Source: Asterias rubens (Eukaryota; Echinodermata; Asteroidea; Forcipulatida; Asteriidae). From it: a stretch of DNA of 64,000 bases. The stretch is from NCBI RefSeq assembly GCF_902459465.1, contig NC_047063.1, positions 21,869,055 through 21,933,054 of the forward strand, given 5' to 3'. The notes under the pieces are model-generated. The model worked only from the letters and a program-made list of their open reading frames with translations. It ran no database searches and was not told the DNA's origin. Positions within the stretch are counted from its first letter, which is position 1. Every line of letters starts with the position of its first letter. Of the stretch, positions 45,174-57,366 are shown piece by piece. The position numbers and the translations under genes are program-made.

Positions 45174-46310
45174 ACATTCGTCATTGATCTCAGCGGGTAC
45201 TTTGTGCTTATCATAATTCTCAACCATGTTGTAAATTAATGACTCGTTGAAAATTGCAGGAATGAAATTTAACTTCTTTTTTAAAAGTTATGTTTATACC
45301 GGAAACTTTAAGATGAAGAAGAAATCCTTGGTGTTTTTCAGAGCTTTATAGCCACATCAAGGTAGTGTTTTTTTAACGGCTCATTATTTATTCCTATGGT
45401 CTTGACAGTTTGAGTGCATGCGTGGAATAACTCCCAGGTCATCAACTGACAACATTGTTTTTCCTGGCCAAATTCTAGTTAAAACACCTGAGGACCTTTT
45501 ATATAATACTCTCCAAAAATGGTCTGGCTGGCTTGTACAGTTTTGAAAAGCATCCCTATTTTATATGAAATTTGAATCAGTAAAAAGGCTGATGGAATAG
45601 TGAAATGGCTAGATAGCTGCTCTGGCTTGTATTTCAAACATTTAAGTGCAAACCCTTGCACTGTCGTCACTTGTAGCTACTCTCTGCCTATGGGAAAATT
45701 GCCTGTGAATCTATTGTGTACTGCTAACCGCATACACACAGTCTAAAATGGACCCTGCCCTGCTTGTAGTAACTTTGGAGCTTTCAGAAATCACAGTTTC
45801 TCCTTAAGCTGTTTTGGACAGGCCCATGTATGGTTTGCGCAATTGGCTTATCTTGCAGTAATAATTTGCGCAATTTGACGATTGTGCAGATAATGGTTTG
45901 CGCAATTTTGACGATCGAGCAGGATTGGTTTGCGCCGGGACAAAATTTAACCCTGTGGAGAACCCTGAACTGTCTGCTTGGGCTCAAGCTCGGGGTCAAT
46001 TTTGTGGGACTGTGTGGACTACACTCATTATGAGAGTTAGTTTTTCAAAAATACCACTTGAACTTACTGCTATTTAACTCAACTACCACGTTTAGAACTT
46101 TATCATGCTGCCTCCATCTTGGTCATGTTCCTCGTATTGAATAATAATAATGTATGCTACATGTAGTAATCATTCTGCAAAATAGGCACCAGACTATTTT
46201 GTTCTACCAGCCTTGGTTTGGTAACGTTGACATCAATGGGACAAATTCAAGATAGCTGCACAATGATAAAGGTCTATTGCATCTTAAGCAAAGCTTCAAA
46301 TCAAACTTAA

Positions 46311-46748
46311 AGGGAAGGTACACCTTTTGATTACTGACTAGATGATCCAATGTCATTTAATTTAAAGGGAGGGTACTCTACTGAACAAATTAATTTAAGC
46401 ATCACGAACTTACTTTTTTCAGAGCATTGGAGAGCTGTTGATATATTTTTTAAATGTTAGGAACAACCCCCTTTTAAGTAATGTTGAACTACATTTCCTC
46501 TTTCTCTAAAACTGTTTAGAAAAAAGGGTAATTTTTCACCAACGACATTTTTTGTGAACAAAATTTTCGCTGTATCTGGAAGCACATTCTGTGCAACAAG
46601 GGTGTGTTTTTTTTTCATTATGTTCTTGCAACTTAGTTGGCCAGTTGAGCATAAACTTTCACAGGTTTGCTGTTTTATGCACAAATACTTTGGGATGCAC
46701 CGAGTTAGGATACTGGTCTTTGACAATTACCAGTAGTCTACCCTGCCT
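46311..46748. mobile_element. family-B TTAA element with an extra left end
   Basis: A family-B left end starts at 46311 after TTAA (AGGGAAGGTACACCTTTT). A second begins at 46366 after another TTAA (AGGGAGGGTACTCTACTG) and runs to TAGTCTACCCTGCCT before TTAA 46749-46752. One element inserted next to the remnant of another. Confidence 0.7.
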
Positions 46749-46752
46749 TTAA

Positions 46753-47217
46753 AGTCAAACCCGCTACAAGCTCTACCAAACGCACTTAATTGTTTACACA
46801 AAATGACAACAAATTTTTGATTAAAAAAACAGCAATAAATAGCTTTTTGGGGGCGAAATTTAAGAAAACAAATTTGACAAGTTCAATTATTGGAATAAAT
46901 TTATTTTTCTAAAATAATAAGGTTGTATGTTCCCTTTAAGAGATTGAAGGCAGGGCTGTATGCTACGTTTTTGAAAGGGCAAGGGCACCAAGGCAATTTC
47001 TCTTTGTCAAAGGGCACCCTATGAGGAAATTGTAAAATTCTACTGGAGCATTTCAAGGGCACCAAGGCAATGACAAGGGGCAACGGAGGCAATCGCCTCC
47101 GTTGCCTCTGTGAAGTATCAGGCCTGTGAAGGGTCTGAACAATGCTTTCAATTGTAATAAAATTGTCATAGTTGAACGCTATATTCAAGTTCAAGTTAAC
47201 TGTTGTTAGCAAGGTCA
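46753..47217. other. gene-free stretch
   Basis: Contains a short perfect hairpin GGAGGCAATCGCCTCC near 47092 within a GGCACCAAGGC-rich patch. No gene. Confidence 0.4.
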
Positions 47218-47428
47218 AGCGGCACGTTACGCGAGCAAAAACATGAACGTGAACGTAAACAAATTGTGTAATTTCTAGGTGATGTCACCACTTTGGGCTT
47301 ACTTCATGCTCGCGTTTGACGTCTGCACTTCTGTACCTGACTTGAGAAATTGTAATTTCATGTATGCTTAAAACGTGAGCTTTGATGACGTTCACGCTCA
47401 CGTTTTTGCTCGCGTAACGTGCAGCTAA
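47218..47428. mobile_element. foldback MITE
   Basis: GGCACGTTACGCGAGCAAAA at the left and TTTTGCTCGCGTAACGTGCA at the right are inverted, each followed inward by an AACGTGA-rich segment. About 210 bp; superfamily not assigned. Confidence 0.75.
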
Positions 47429-47812
47429 ACCTCCCTTTTATTAATATTATGTAATTGACACTTTCTACTTCCATTCCAGAATGTACAATATGGGATTGGA
47501 ACAAGTTTTCCATCTTCTAAAAATGGCCTTTACTATTTATTGTTGGCAACTTTTGTAAATATGGATTTTTTTTTTTTTAGGAATGACCCATCATTATTTA
47601 TCAGATCTCGCAATGTAAGTTGTAGATTTATTTATGGTGTCAGTAAATTAGGCTCTGGTTTGTCTGGATTTCTTTTTTAAAAACACTTAATTAGGTTATT
47701 TTAAGTATTGAGTTAGAAGTAGTTTCATACACGTAGTTGATGTAAATTGTCTCAAATAAATGAAGTTTAAAATCATTGGTCAACGCCCTGAGGGAATTTA
47801 AAACATGGGTGG

Positions 47813-48122
47813 ACTGGCATGGTTGGCGTGTGCGTAAAGCGCTCGCCTCTCACCAAGGTGACCCCGGTTCAATTCCCGGCCAGTGCCATATGTGAGTTGA
47901 TTTGTGCGTTGGTTCTCTGTTGTGCCACGAGGGTTTTCCAGACCATCCAGTTTTCACTGGATCTTAACACTTTCGATCGGGGCTGTGCTCCGCGGTCATA
48001 ATGGGTTGATGTGGCTGGCAGCCAAAGGCGCCCTTGCATGCCTGCTTCTCGAACACGTTGTAGCCGCGTCAGCTCTTAACTGCAAGTAAGGATGATTAGC
48101 CCCCCAAATTATTATTATTATT
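47813..48122 (+). mobile_element. tRNA-Val-like SINE with (ATT)n tail
   Basis: The 72-nt head 47813-47884 closes with ACTGGC/GCCAGT; anticodon stem CGCCT/AGGTG with loop CTCACCA (CAC, Val); B box GGTTCAATTCC. A unique body of about 220 bp and an ATT tail (48105-48122) follow. A different SINE family from the 38.3-kb one. Confidence 0.75.
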
Positions 48123-49165
48123 AAAACTGTGTCCTGTCATAAGTGCTAACCTTTAAAATGGTAAGCAAATCAGATACAGTCTTACCAGCCACGTCTTACA
48201 TTGTTTGTGGCCAAATCCCTGCTATTGTTTTTGCTGAGCAGATATAGTGGTTAAGCGGTGTTCTGACTGCTCCAAAATATCACCAATCCGCCTACCATTT
48301 CCATCATTTTGGGGGTCAAGTCTTTTATGCGTGTTTGTGCATGAGTGACTATCAAAATGAGGACAGGATATGCACATTTGAGTGCGCTGCACGTTGTGCA
48401 AGGGGAAGTATTTTGGGAAAGATGACAAAAGCAATCACCATGCAAGTATAAAAGACTTATGTGTTTTCCTCTATCCTTTATCCTGTACCTAACATATTTT
48501 TTGTTGCGACACACTTGGCAATTCCACTGTTGTTGTTTTTTTCTGCTGTTTAAAAAAAAAAATCCACACTCCACATTCCCCATGAGATCATTTCTTGTAT
48601 ATCTCAGAAGTTTCAGTGGAGCGAATCATTTCTTTGACAAAACCATCATTATCTCCTCCTCTTTTGTGGTTGCTGAACCTTTACGAAGAGGTTTAGACTT
48701 CTAAAAGTATAAGTTAGTCAATCTTGGAAATTTGTGTGGCCAGCCTTTAGATAAACGACCCAGTGCTTTATCCATACTCTGCCCAGAAGCCAAGTGAATT
48801 ATTTAGTCCCCCTTAAAATTAATCTAAGATCAATTCACATCTTTATTTTCTCCTTGAAATGTATGCAAGCTTTCTCTATCATTCAACTAAGTTTTTTTTC
48901 TTGATAAGTAATTGCAAATTTCATGTTTTAAACTGACAATTCAGGGATCAATTAGTAATAAGTAAAGTTTAAACAAAAGTTGTTTTTGTTTGTGTGGTTT
49001 TTTGTTTTTCAAGTGAGACCTTAGTTATAACTTTTTGTGTAAAAATGTCATACTTTGTATTGTCAGATGAATTTAGTTTTGGATTTGTTCGAGAAAAACT
49101 TGAGTTGATTGTAGGCAGCCTTCATTAAAATTTAAAGTTTGATGTATGATAGGTACACAAGTTCT
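48123..49165. other. gene-free stretch
   Basis: No exon or repeat with clear ends; short frames only. Confidence 0.4.
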
Positions 49166-49169
49166 TTAA

Positions 49170-49522
49170 AGGGAAGGTACACGTTTGGTAATTACTCGAA
49201 ACAAATATTGACTTAAAAACTGACTTGGTAACGAGCAGTGGAGAGCAGTTGATAGTATAAAACATTGTGAGAAATGGCATAGACTTTGAAATGGAGGTAA
49301 TTTCTCACTAAAATAACAAAAGACTTCTAGCTAGAAGTCTTTTATTCCTATCTGAAAGCGCACAAATTCGTCCAACATGGGTGTTTTTACTTTCATCAGT
49401 TTCTCCCAACTCCGATGACCAATTGAGCTCAAATTATCACAGGTTTTTAATTTTATGCATATGTTGAGATACACCAAGTGAGAACATTGGTCTTTGACAT
49501 TTACCAACAGTGTACCTTCCCT
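49170..49522. mobile_element. family-B TTAA element, full length
   Basis: 353 bp between TTAA 49166-49169 and 49523-49526. Ends AGGGAAGGTACACGTTTGGT and ACAGTGTACCTTCCCT; centre ACTTCTAGCTAGAAGT. Confidence 0.9.
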
Positions 49523-49526
49523 TTAA

Positions 49527-51479
49527 CAGATCAGTCAAGTTATTTGAATTACATTTGCTGATATTAATATATGTTTTTGGTTCTGGTGATCATCAATCAT
49601 CAAGTGTGTCACCGTAAAGTTCATACAATGTTTGCTAGAAATGTTCCATAACTTTACCAGTATATTACCTCAATTTGTTTGTAGCGATAACCACCTTAAT
49701 AAGTCAGGCATGGATTAGATTTGAATGATGCTGTTTTGTCCTTGGTTAAATGGAAGTGCGCCCTCAAGTGTCATACTCTTTCACTTTGGGTCTTGGAGAT
49801 TTATGGCATCCTGGATATTGAGTTTACATGAACAGGACAACTTTCTGACTTCAGTTTTGTCTTTATTTGACTACCTTACCGAAATTTCATCTTTGAGAGG
49901 GCAAGGCCATTTTCAATTTGCAATTGGTGCTTCCAGTTGCTTCCAATTCCTTTGGAAAACCTGTAAGTCTATGGGAATTGATTTGAAGAGGCACCAAGGC
50001 CAAGACTTGTAATGAAACTACGTGAGTATTTGGCTGTGTTTCATAGAAAATTCATTTGTTAAGTTGATATTTTACCAGCCTGATGAACTTCTTTCATGAA
50101 TATAGATATGGTGGACTTTTGGTTTGGGTGTTTTATTACAATCAAATTAACCCAAACCTAATAGTGCCCTAGTAGGAATGGGTGAACCATTATATCAAAA
50201 TTGCTTATTAATAATAAATGACATTTGAAGCTGAGTGGAGTCTTTATTTTGTAACTTTATGTAGTTGTTTTGCTAAGATTGTTTTATCAATGAATTATGT
50301 TTATGAAATAATTTCAAAATCTGTTAGTTTTTCTTTAGTAAAATTGATCAGAAATAATGATTTTTTTTATGTGATTTGAAGTAGGTGTATCTATTTGGCA
50401 TCCTGCAATCGTTTCACTGATAAATTGTCATGATTTATATTTATTTCTTTGACTAGTTTGAGATCAGAATAAATACCTGAAATTCCAAAATGTACTGTGT
50501 CTTCTGTGTGTTGTGGTTTTTAGGTTTAACGGGTTTTAAACCCAATAGCAGCCTGTATGATAAGTGAATAATGTGTTTTCGGTGGTGTTTCAAGGGTGAA
50601 AATGGGGAGGGGTCTTTTCAACTTACATTAAAAAAAATTATCTGTGATTTTGTGAGCTCAGAATGTTATTTTTCAATGACTTCAACTATTAAAGGCAATG
50701 TATACGTAAAAACTTACTTGGGGTAAGAGCACAAGAGAGCTGTTGAAAGGTAACTTTTACCAACAAAATTTGAATATGAGAAATGCTTCAGGCATGAAAC
50801 CTTTCTTGAGCATTTGAAAGTATCCAATTCTATGAAACGAGGGTGTTTTTCTTTCATTGTTAAAATACTGATATTGCTTGTGTTGGTATACATGTAAAGT
50901 GTAAACTGCAATCTTTGACAATGAAAATATTACCAAAAATGCACCCATTTATCAGTGCGATGAACTTTTTTATGAAGTTAATATTTATGGTTTTGCTTCA
51001 ATGTTTCTGGTGGTCAAAATAGATTAGATTATCAAAAATGGATGAAATATTACTCATCATCATATATATTTTTTTTTTCAAGGGGGCAGGGGGGAGTTGT
51101 TTGTGTATTCTCTGTTCATGTCAAAATAAAGGTTTTAGGAATCTCTTACAGAAATTTTTTACGTAGAGATGTAAACCAATACCATGGAGACTTTACAAGC
51201 CACTGACCATAGAGTAAGGACATGCACTGACCGATGCTCGTTATTCTGTGCACCAAACACGGATCTACCATAATTGCCATTCTTGGAAAACTAAAATCCA
51301 CTAAAAAGACCGCCGGCCACGCATCACTAGCTATCCATGCACCGCATCCGTGCGCACAGTGGACAAACTTTCTACTTTCCACACTGTACATCCCGGAAGT
51401 TTTTCAAAGAATATACCACATAAACTATTTTATGTCAGTATTAGGTACAGTCACCCAAGTAGTTTTGTGCACATGTTGA
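49527..51479. other. intergenic, no gene seen
   Basis: Includes AATAAA at 50468-50473 followed within 30 bases by a GT-rich run, a textbook polyadenylation layout for a plus-strand transcript (possibly a long RSBN1 3' UTR). A 95-codon frame at 49725-50012 has no recognised domain. Confidence 0.4.
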
Positions 51480-51745
51480 CGTTGTGACTTCTGCTATGCG
51501 TGCAAACATGCATCAGCCGTCGGTAATCATATCCGGTTCGTGACGTCATATCGTATGTTTTGCTGTTTCTGGCCTGACACTCCACACACAATATATTAAT
51601 CAACGAGTTAGACCCTGGAGTGGAGCTGAGCGAGCAGAACAGTCAGAATTTATTATCTTGTCCAAAAAGCTTGAATATTAGACGGTTGTTTGACACCTGA
51701 TTCACGACCGACACTTATTTCCTTGTGCATCTGCAAAGTAAGGTA
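51480..51745 (+). promoter_or_regulatory. candidate promoter and untranslated exon of acetyl-CoA carboxylase
   Basis: A CRE-like TGACGTCA (51541-51548) is followed about 200 bases later by a strong donor (CAAAGTAAG/gtaagc, exon end about 51741). The first coding exon at 53499 has its own acceptor in front of its 5' UTR, so an upstream untranslated exon must exist; this is the best candidate I see. Confidence 0.35.
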
Positions 51746-51749
51746 AGCT

Positions 51750-51986
51750 TTAGATTAAACTGCTGTATGGAAAATGGTGTTCGAAGTTAGCTGTTTTACT
51801 GAGTCCACGTTTGTTTTGTGTTGGTGGAGACAATACGGCCCGGAAATCAGGGGCTGTCCCCGCCGGAGGTGTGTGGGCTTGGTTGGCTATGAGCCGGATA
51901 ATGCAAAGCATCCACTCCTCCGGTCCTATGTATGGCTCCGCCATCATAACTAATATACCTTCCTCTATTTGATCGTACAAATGCAT
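51750..51986 (-). CDS. unassigned ORF divergent from the ACC promoter
   Basis: 78 codons on the minus strand. An internal start (MMAEPYIGPEEW, with ATGATGGCGGAG context) begins a stretch of balanced, protein-like composition (IIRLIANQAHTPPAGTAPDF). I recognise no family. It lies just downstream of the ACC candidate first exon, on the opposite strand, so it could be the first exon of a divergent gene or chance. Confidence 0.2.
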   Translation of the reverse strand: MHLYDQIEEGILVMMAEPYIGPEEWMLCIIRLIANQAHTPPAGTAPDFRAVLSPPTQNKRGLSKTANFEHHFPYSSLI

Positions 51987-52672
51987 CCTTTAAGTTTAAT
52001 GATGATAACTGAACAAGTATTTGCTGTGTTTTAATTTCTTTATTTTTTTCAGTCAGTGTGATTTAAATGGAAGGTGTACTATTGTTGTAGTATTGAGGTT
52101 TTGACTACTAATATGTCTATGGATAAATACAACACTCATACTGGTAGTATATTGGGAAGATGTTTTAATAAACAGAAAAGACTAGTAATAAACAGGAAAA
52201 CAAGAAAATTGTAAAACGCGTCGCTAAACATGCACTTATATAAATAAATAAATAAATAATACTGCTTGTTATTTTTTTATAATTGCTTGTCTGAACCAGT
52301 ACCACACCACTTTCTGGCAATTCAACTTTCAACGTACAGTGTACAGCTGGACTTGCACAATGAATAATCAGCTGATACTATATTGTTTGCTCTGTACCAT
52401 GCGGTATGATCAATTTATCTGATAAATCTTTTATAAATCTATGAACACATCAACTTAAAGCTTTGCATAGATTAAAATTACTGGACGTTGTGCAGAACGA
52501 AAGACTTTGAGGTACTTGTATTGTACGTTCTGCTTGTTGGTACTTGGTAGGTTTTCCTCCTGAAACTTCCGCAGGGGAACTCAACGTTGTTGGGTGCAAA
52601 ACAGATTTAAATGTAAGCATAAGGGACTACATACTTGACTAGCTTTTCAGCCATTCAAACAATTGAAGCTGA
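51987..52672. other. ACC upstream intron, no gene seen
   Basis: AT-rich, with an AAAT repeat near 52238. Nothing else recognised. Confidence 0.4.
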
Positions 52673-52801
52673 GGCCGTGTCCGAAACGACGACTTCGGCT
52701 ACAGCTACGTCTAGATCAGCGCGTCTACCAGTGTTGAAGAATAGGCAGACGCGCGCGATCTAGCCGTAGCTGTAGCCGAAGTCGCCGTTTCGGACACGGC
52801 C
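52673..52801. mobile_element. Harbinger-like 129-bp MITE
   Basis: Ends GGCCGTGTCCGAAACGACGA and TCGCCGTTTCGGACACGGCC are inverted and continue inward to GATC. Flanked by the 3-bp direct repeat TGA (52670-52672 and 52802-52804). A 3-bp T-A duplication fits PIF/Harbinger; the family is inference. Confidence 0.8.
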
Positions 52802-53498
52802 TGAGAAGCAATGGTATGGCTCTTGTTTTGGGGAGTATCCATTGTTGTGGCTATTCCACACAGCCTGGAACAGTCTACAATGGTGACATCTTGGGGGTCA
52901 CTCAGACCTGACACTTTGTTCTTGTAAGAGCAAAGTAGTTTATACTTGGGCACTTCAATCTGAGAAAAGTTAAGTATTTACTGTAACATTTTAAGGGGCA
53001 TCGAGGCAATAGTCAGTAGTAAGCCTGAGCAAGTAGTGCGTCTATTGTCAAAGTCGCAACTATTGATAGCTGAGTTGGGTCACTACTACCTTTTTTCAAC
53101 TACACAGTTAATCGTGCCGCCACAATTGGTCCCGCCCCTTTGCTTGGTGAGTGATCCAATTGTGTTGACTCATGACTTTTCACGCCAGTATAATTTATTT
53201 ACGAAACATCAACATCAGTGACACAAATCTTTCAATCCTTTCAACAACAAAAAATTATTGTGCCTGCGACAAACAATATGCCGCAATGCATCTTAGGAAT
53301 TAAAAATTAGTTGTGACCGGTGTCGGGTACATGTAGTAAATTTCAATAGTCGCCTAGGCCTTACTTGTACCGGGGCATCGAGGGCCTCCATGGGCTCCAA
53401 ATTGCCTCTGTGCGCTACCACTATCAGACATGATGTATGCAACTTTGTCACAGCTATTTGTTCTGTAACTAATGATGTTGAGTTTTTTTGTCTTTCAG
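52802..53498. other. ACC upstream intron, no gene seen
   Basis: Two patches (52994-53020 and 53372-53408) share a GGGGCATCGAGG motif. No gene. Confidence 0.4.
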
Positions 53499-53571
53499 AA
53501 AAACTAGCAAGTCTTCATGAGATAAAATGCAGAAATTTTTCAACCAGTGACTGTTCCAAATTCCGTTCATC
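53499..53571 (+). promoter_or_regulatory. 5' UTR with two upstream ORFs
   Basis: Between the acceptor TTGTCTTTCAG/ and the ATG at 53572 lie two upstream ATGs with short frames: ATG AGA TAA (53517-53525) and an eight-codon frame (53527-53550). Both end before the main start. Such uORFs commonly lower or regulate translation; that is inference here. Confidence 0.6.
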
Positions 53572-53858
53572 ATGTCGAGCAGTAATGCCGAAACTAACGT
53601 TGATGCCACAAAGGCAGTGAAGAACGGCACTAATGGCACTGCCTCGCCCACCAATGGCACTAATGGTGCCACTTCATCCACCAATGAAAAGGGGAAACCA
53701 CGAAAGGAGAGCCTGAAGCGTGTTGTATTCAGTTTGTCAGAGGACCCCATAGACGAAGACATGATAAGTGGTCAGGATCCGATGAGCAATGAAGGGGAAA
53801 GCCCCGTGTTTACAAATCAAGAGGAGAAGGCTAAAGGCGTTGACACCAAGCGGTCACG
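53572..53858 (+). CDS. ACACA: ACC first coding exon
   Basis: 95 codons plus two bases; donor TCACG/gtaagt. Low-complexity N-terminus with three NGTNG-type repeats, then KRVVFSLSEDPIDEDMIS, which aligns with the conserved FIIGSVSEDNSEDEIS segment of vertebrate ACC1. The ATG at 53572 (catcATGTCG) is the first that reads into this segment. Confidence 0.85.
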
Positions 53859-54578
53859 GTAAGTTATAACACGTAACAACCAAAATAGAGTTAATATTGA
53901 CGACTCTGTTACTATTCACTAGTGTGACCCCCTCCCTACACAAAAACAATTTTATTTTTAAACAAAACACTAATATTATTGACACAGCACTATTGCAAAG
54001 TTTCATTGAGACAATGTGATCAGAAAACTTTCAGTACAAACTATGTCACGATGCACTATGCACTACTTAACTGTTGCTTTTAAAAAGTCTCTCAAATTCC
54101 AAACTTTTCCAGTGTGAATGTGGGATGCATGAATGTGACTCTGAAAACCTGCCAGGGCTTTTTCCAAACCTTTGCTTAGGCTCCAGCTTAGAGCCCAATT
54201 TCATAGAATTCAAGCACAAAAAGCAGCTCAGGACAGAAAAATTACGTTTACCAGAATAAAAGTAATCAAATCAGTCAAAATACCTTTCCACATGCCTGGT
54301 GACTGGTAGCCTGATTATTTTTTTGCTCATTTGAGGACTGTCCTTGCAAGAAAACTGTGCGCGCAAGAAGAATAAACTGCAACTTTGGGAACACACAATC
54401 TGAGAGACATTTCATGCAGCTAAAGGTTTCTCTGATTGAAATGAAACCACATTCCTCAGAAGGGAACTGTTTCTCAAAATAATATAAAATTAGCAGCTGC
54501 AGTACTTCTAAATCGCAAGTAAGTTTTTATGGCAATTCATTTTTTGGAGTAGATATCAAAGACATACCCTCCATTTAA
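53859..54578. other. ACC intron
   Basis: Contains a family-F left-end fragment at 54191-54320 (GAGCCCAATTTCATAGAATT). No exon seen. Confidence 0.5.
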
Positions 54579-54959
54579 AGAAACAGAACACTATTGGTAA
54601 TTGTCAATGACAAGTCTTCTCACTTGGTGTATTTGAACATAAAAATATGCATAAAATAACAAACCTGTGAAAATTTGAGCTCAATTGGTCATTGAAGTTG
54701 CGAGATAACTATGAAAGAAAAAAGCCCTTGTCACACGAGGTTGTGTGCTTTCAGATGCTTGATTTTGAGACCTCAAATCTAATTCTGAGGTCTTGAAATC
54801 AAATTCGTGGAAAATTACTTCTTTCTCGAAAAGTACTTCACTCAGAGGGAGCTGTTTCTCACAATGTTTTATATTATCAACAGCACCCCATTACTCGTTA
54901 CCAAGTAAGGTTTTATGCTAACAATTATTTTGAGCAGTTACCAATAGAGTCCACTGCCT
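54579..54959. mobile_element. family-A TTAA element in ACC intron
   Basis: Between TTAA 54575-54578 and 54960-54963; ends AGAAACAGAACACTATTGGT and CCAATAGAGTCCACTGCCT. Confidence 0.85.
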
Positions 54960-54963
54960 TTAA

Positions 54964-56566
54964 AACACTGTTCAAATGCACCAAAATTAACACCTGCTCA
55001 TGAATTGATGACGGAGCCCAAGATGAAGCAAGATTCTAAGCCTAGGTTTGGACAAAAGCCTCTATTCTCCAATCCCCTCCCATAGAATAGAGTTGTGTTG
55101 TATTCATGGTCAGATGGTAACCTATTGCATGATTCTTGAATGACCTTGCGCTGTTTGAATGGTTAATGTAGTTCTTTGGAGATCACACCATATTTGTTTT
55201 TTTGACCTGTTTGCTCTGTTAAAATCCTTGCTGATAATTTTGACTGATTGTTTCATGACTACGGAAAATGTGTACGTAAAGGTATGTGTATTGTTCAATG
55301 GCCTGAAAAAAATGTATGACATGGGTTTCAAAGTTCATGCTTTTATATAAATTGGTGAAAACTAGCTTTGATAGGAATGGGAAACTATTGTGTGTGTATG
55401 TTATAATCAATATATTATCTCATGTGTTTCTATAGACTCCTTGCATGCAGAGGCATCATACATGTTGCATTCCTCTTTTTGGAAGAAAAAACATCAATAG
55501 AAAACCATATAGAATGTTCCAGATTGCACAGAGGGGCTAAAGCCGCTTTTAAAACCAAGATAAACACTAACTGACTAAGTAGAAAACATTCTGAAGACCT
55601 TGTTTCATTTCAGTGGCCTGCCAAACATCAAAAGTTTTGGGTCAAAAATACCACACAGTTTTTGCGCTTTTTATTTTAAGCAGCTCAATGGAACTGTGAC
55701 ATGTTTAGTGACTAAAAAAGAAGTATGGGTACCCCCCCCCCCCCCAATTGGACCCTTTTTTATATCCAGCAAAAGATATTGATGTTACTTGCACGGAGTC
55801 TATAGAATTTGTGTAGAAATGTTAGTAGAGAAGTTGATGTATCTTTTGTTTCTGTCTTTACCTCTAGGTGAACCTCTTGTTACCATGACTCTCAATCATC
55901 TTTGATCATCTTTTAATCAATAATCATGGTGTTTGGGTCCAACCAACCAAAGAAAAACAAACTCATGCTCAATCAAAATCAAAATCAACTACCATTTTCA
56001 TTCTTTTCATGATTTTCACTGAAATTTATCTGAATTGTTTCCTTATAAAAACGATCAATGGGATGAGTTCAAACATTTGATATTAACGTCTTAAAGGGGC
56101 AGTGTATGATGAAAGCAGGCTTGTGGCTGTATTTTTTAGAATTATGAACACTCGCCAAGTTACTGCAAGAGCCCTCCCTTTGTATCATATGGATGGTGCT
56201 CCTCAATGCCGGTGCAGTAACTGGGTGAGAGTTAGTTATTCCTTGTGTTGCCACAGACCTGCTTTAAGGATGACGACACAGCCACTTTAAGTAGATTCCG
56301 GTTCTACCAAGGTTTTATTTGCATGATTTGTACAACTAACAGGAACTGGAATCACACAAATGGAAAATCCCAAAATGTCCATCCAAGCGGAACGTTTTGT
56401 TGAACAAAATTCTTTACGATGCAACAAAGGTTCACAATCGAGTCCAAACCTTATGTAGTCTTTATGTTCCAGAAGAATGTGTAGAGATTGCTGTTTTTTT
56501 TTTACCTGAGTCTTATTGTGTTTGCCTGTGTGTGTATGGTGCCCTTTGTTTTACTTGATCCTACAG
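54964..56566. other. ACC intron, no exon seen
   Basis: Poly-C run at about 55732-55745. Short chance frames only. Confidence 0.45.
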
Positions 56567-56638
56567 TTGTCAGTCCCTGCAACACCACCAGCCATGCCCT
56601 GCTTCATTATTAAGCCAAAAAAGGTCATCATTCGATGA
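56567..56638 (+). CDS. ACACA: candidate ACC cassette exon (72 nt)
   Basis: Acceptor TTGATCCTACAG/, donor CGATGA/gtaagt, both strong. Length 72 and phase 2 at both ends, so including or skipping it keeps the frame. Encodes CQSLQHHQPCPASLLSQKR then SSFDE, with no stop. It joins directly in front of the exon carrying the AMPK site. I do not recognise the peptide from other ACCs, so existence rests on splice sites and frame. Confidence 0.55.
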   Translation: MSVPATPPAMPCFIIKPKKVIIR

Positions 56639-57366
56639 GTAAGTACTATCTACATAGTACATCAACCAGTACAAATCCATTTTGTTTTATTGTTGTCTAG
56701 GTGCCTTGATTGGTTTTATGGATAACTGTGATTTACCACATTATTATTAGTATCCCAATGCCAGACATTTTCTGGCAGATCAATTTCTTTTTGGTCATTA
56801 AACTTTATTTCTTGATTGGCATACAATGCAGAGAACGATTTCGTCCAGGATTTTTTGTGAGCAATAAATTTAGACGGGAATTATTTTGTACACACAGAAT
56901 GCTAATATGAGTAGCAAATCCTGTTTTTGGTAGCAATTATAAACATTTAGTGAAGCATTTTGCTCTTCTATACAAGGGAAATTGCTCAATGACACATAAA
57001 AACAATCTTAAAATGAACTCTTTTTCCCACACCCACTTACCAACCCCTTTTCCTTCCAGCATTTTAAAGAAAACATAAACAGTTTGTGAAGCCCTATTGG
57101 TCACAAAATGAAGAAGAAAATGTAACTTAAACTTTTTGAATTTTTTATATAAAATTGTTTTTTTTTATCAATAGAAAAACCTACAAAGAAATTCTTTCAT
57201 GTTTCACACTGGTACGGCTTTGTTCAGAAGTTTCACCTCTTGTTCTTCTTTTTCACAAATTTGTTTTCCACCTGAAGTTGACAAGTTTAGTTTCACCCAC
57301 ACTTTAATTCTGATGTCAAAAATAACCTTAATGTGACACCAATTTATTGTTACTAACAAAACCACA
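56639..57366. other. ACC intron, no exon seen
   Basis: AT-rich; nothing else recognised. Confidence 0.45.

Larger units (their letters stand above)
43921..46306. other. RSBN1 3' flank and 3' UTR
   Basis: Candidate polyadenylation signal AATAAA at 44238-44243. A stronger AATAAA followed by a GT-rich stretch lies far downstream (50468), so the UTR could be long. Family-F right ends at 44400-44541 and 45108-45173. No other gene seen. Confidence 0.45.

Noticed and set aside
49725-50012. 95-codon plus-strand ORF
   Set aside because: Composition resembles chance translation of intergenic DNA; no splice or promoter context.
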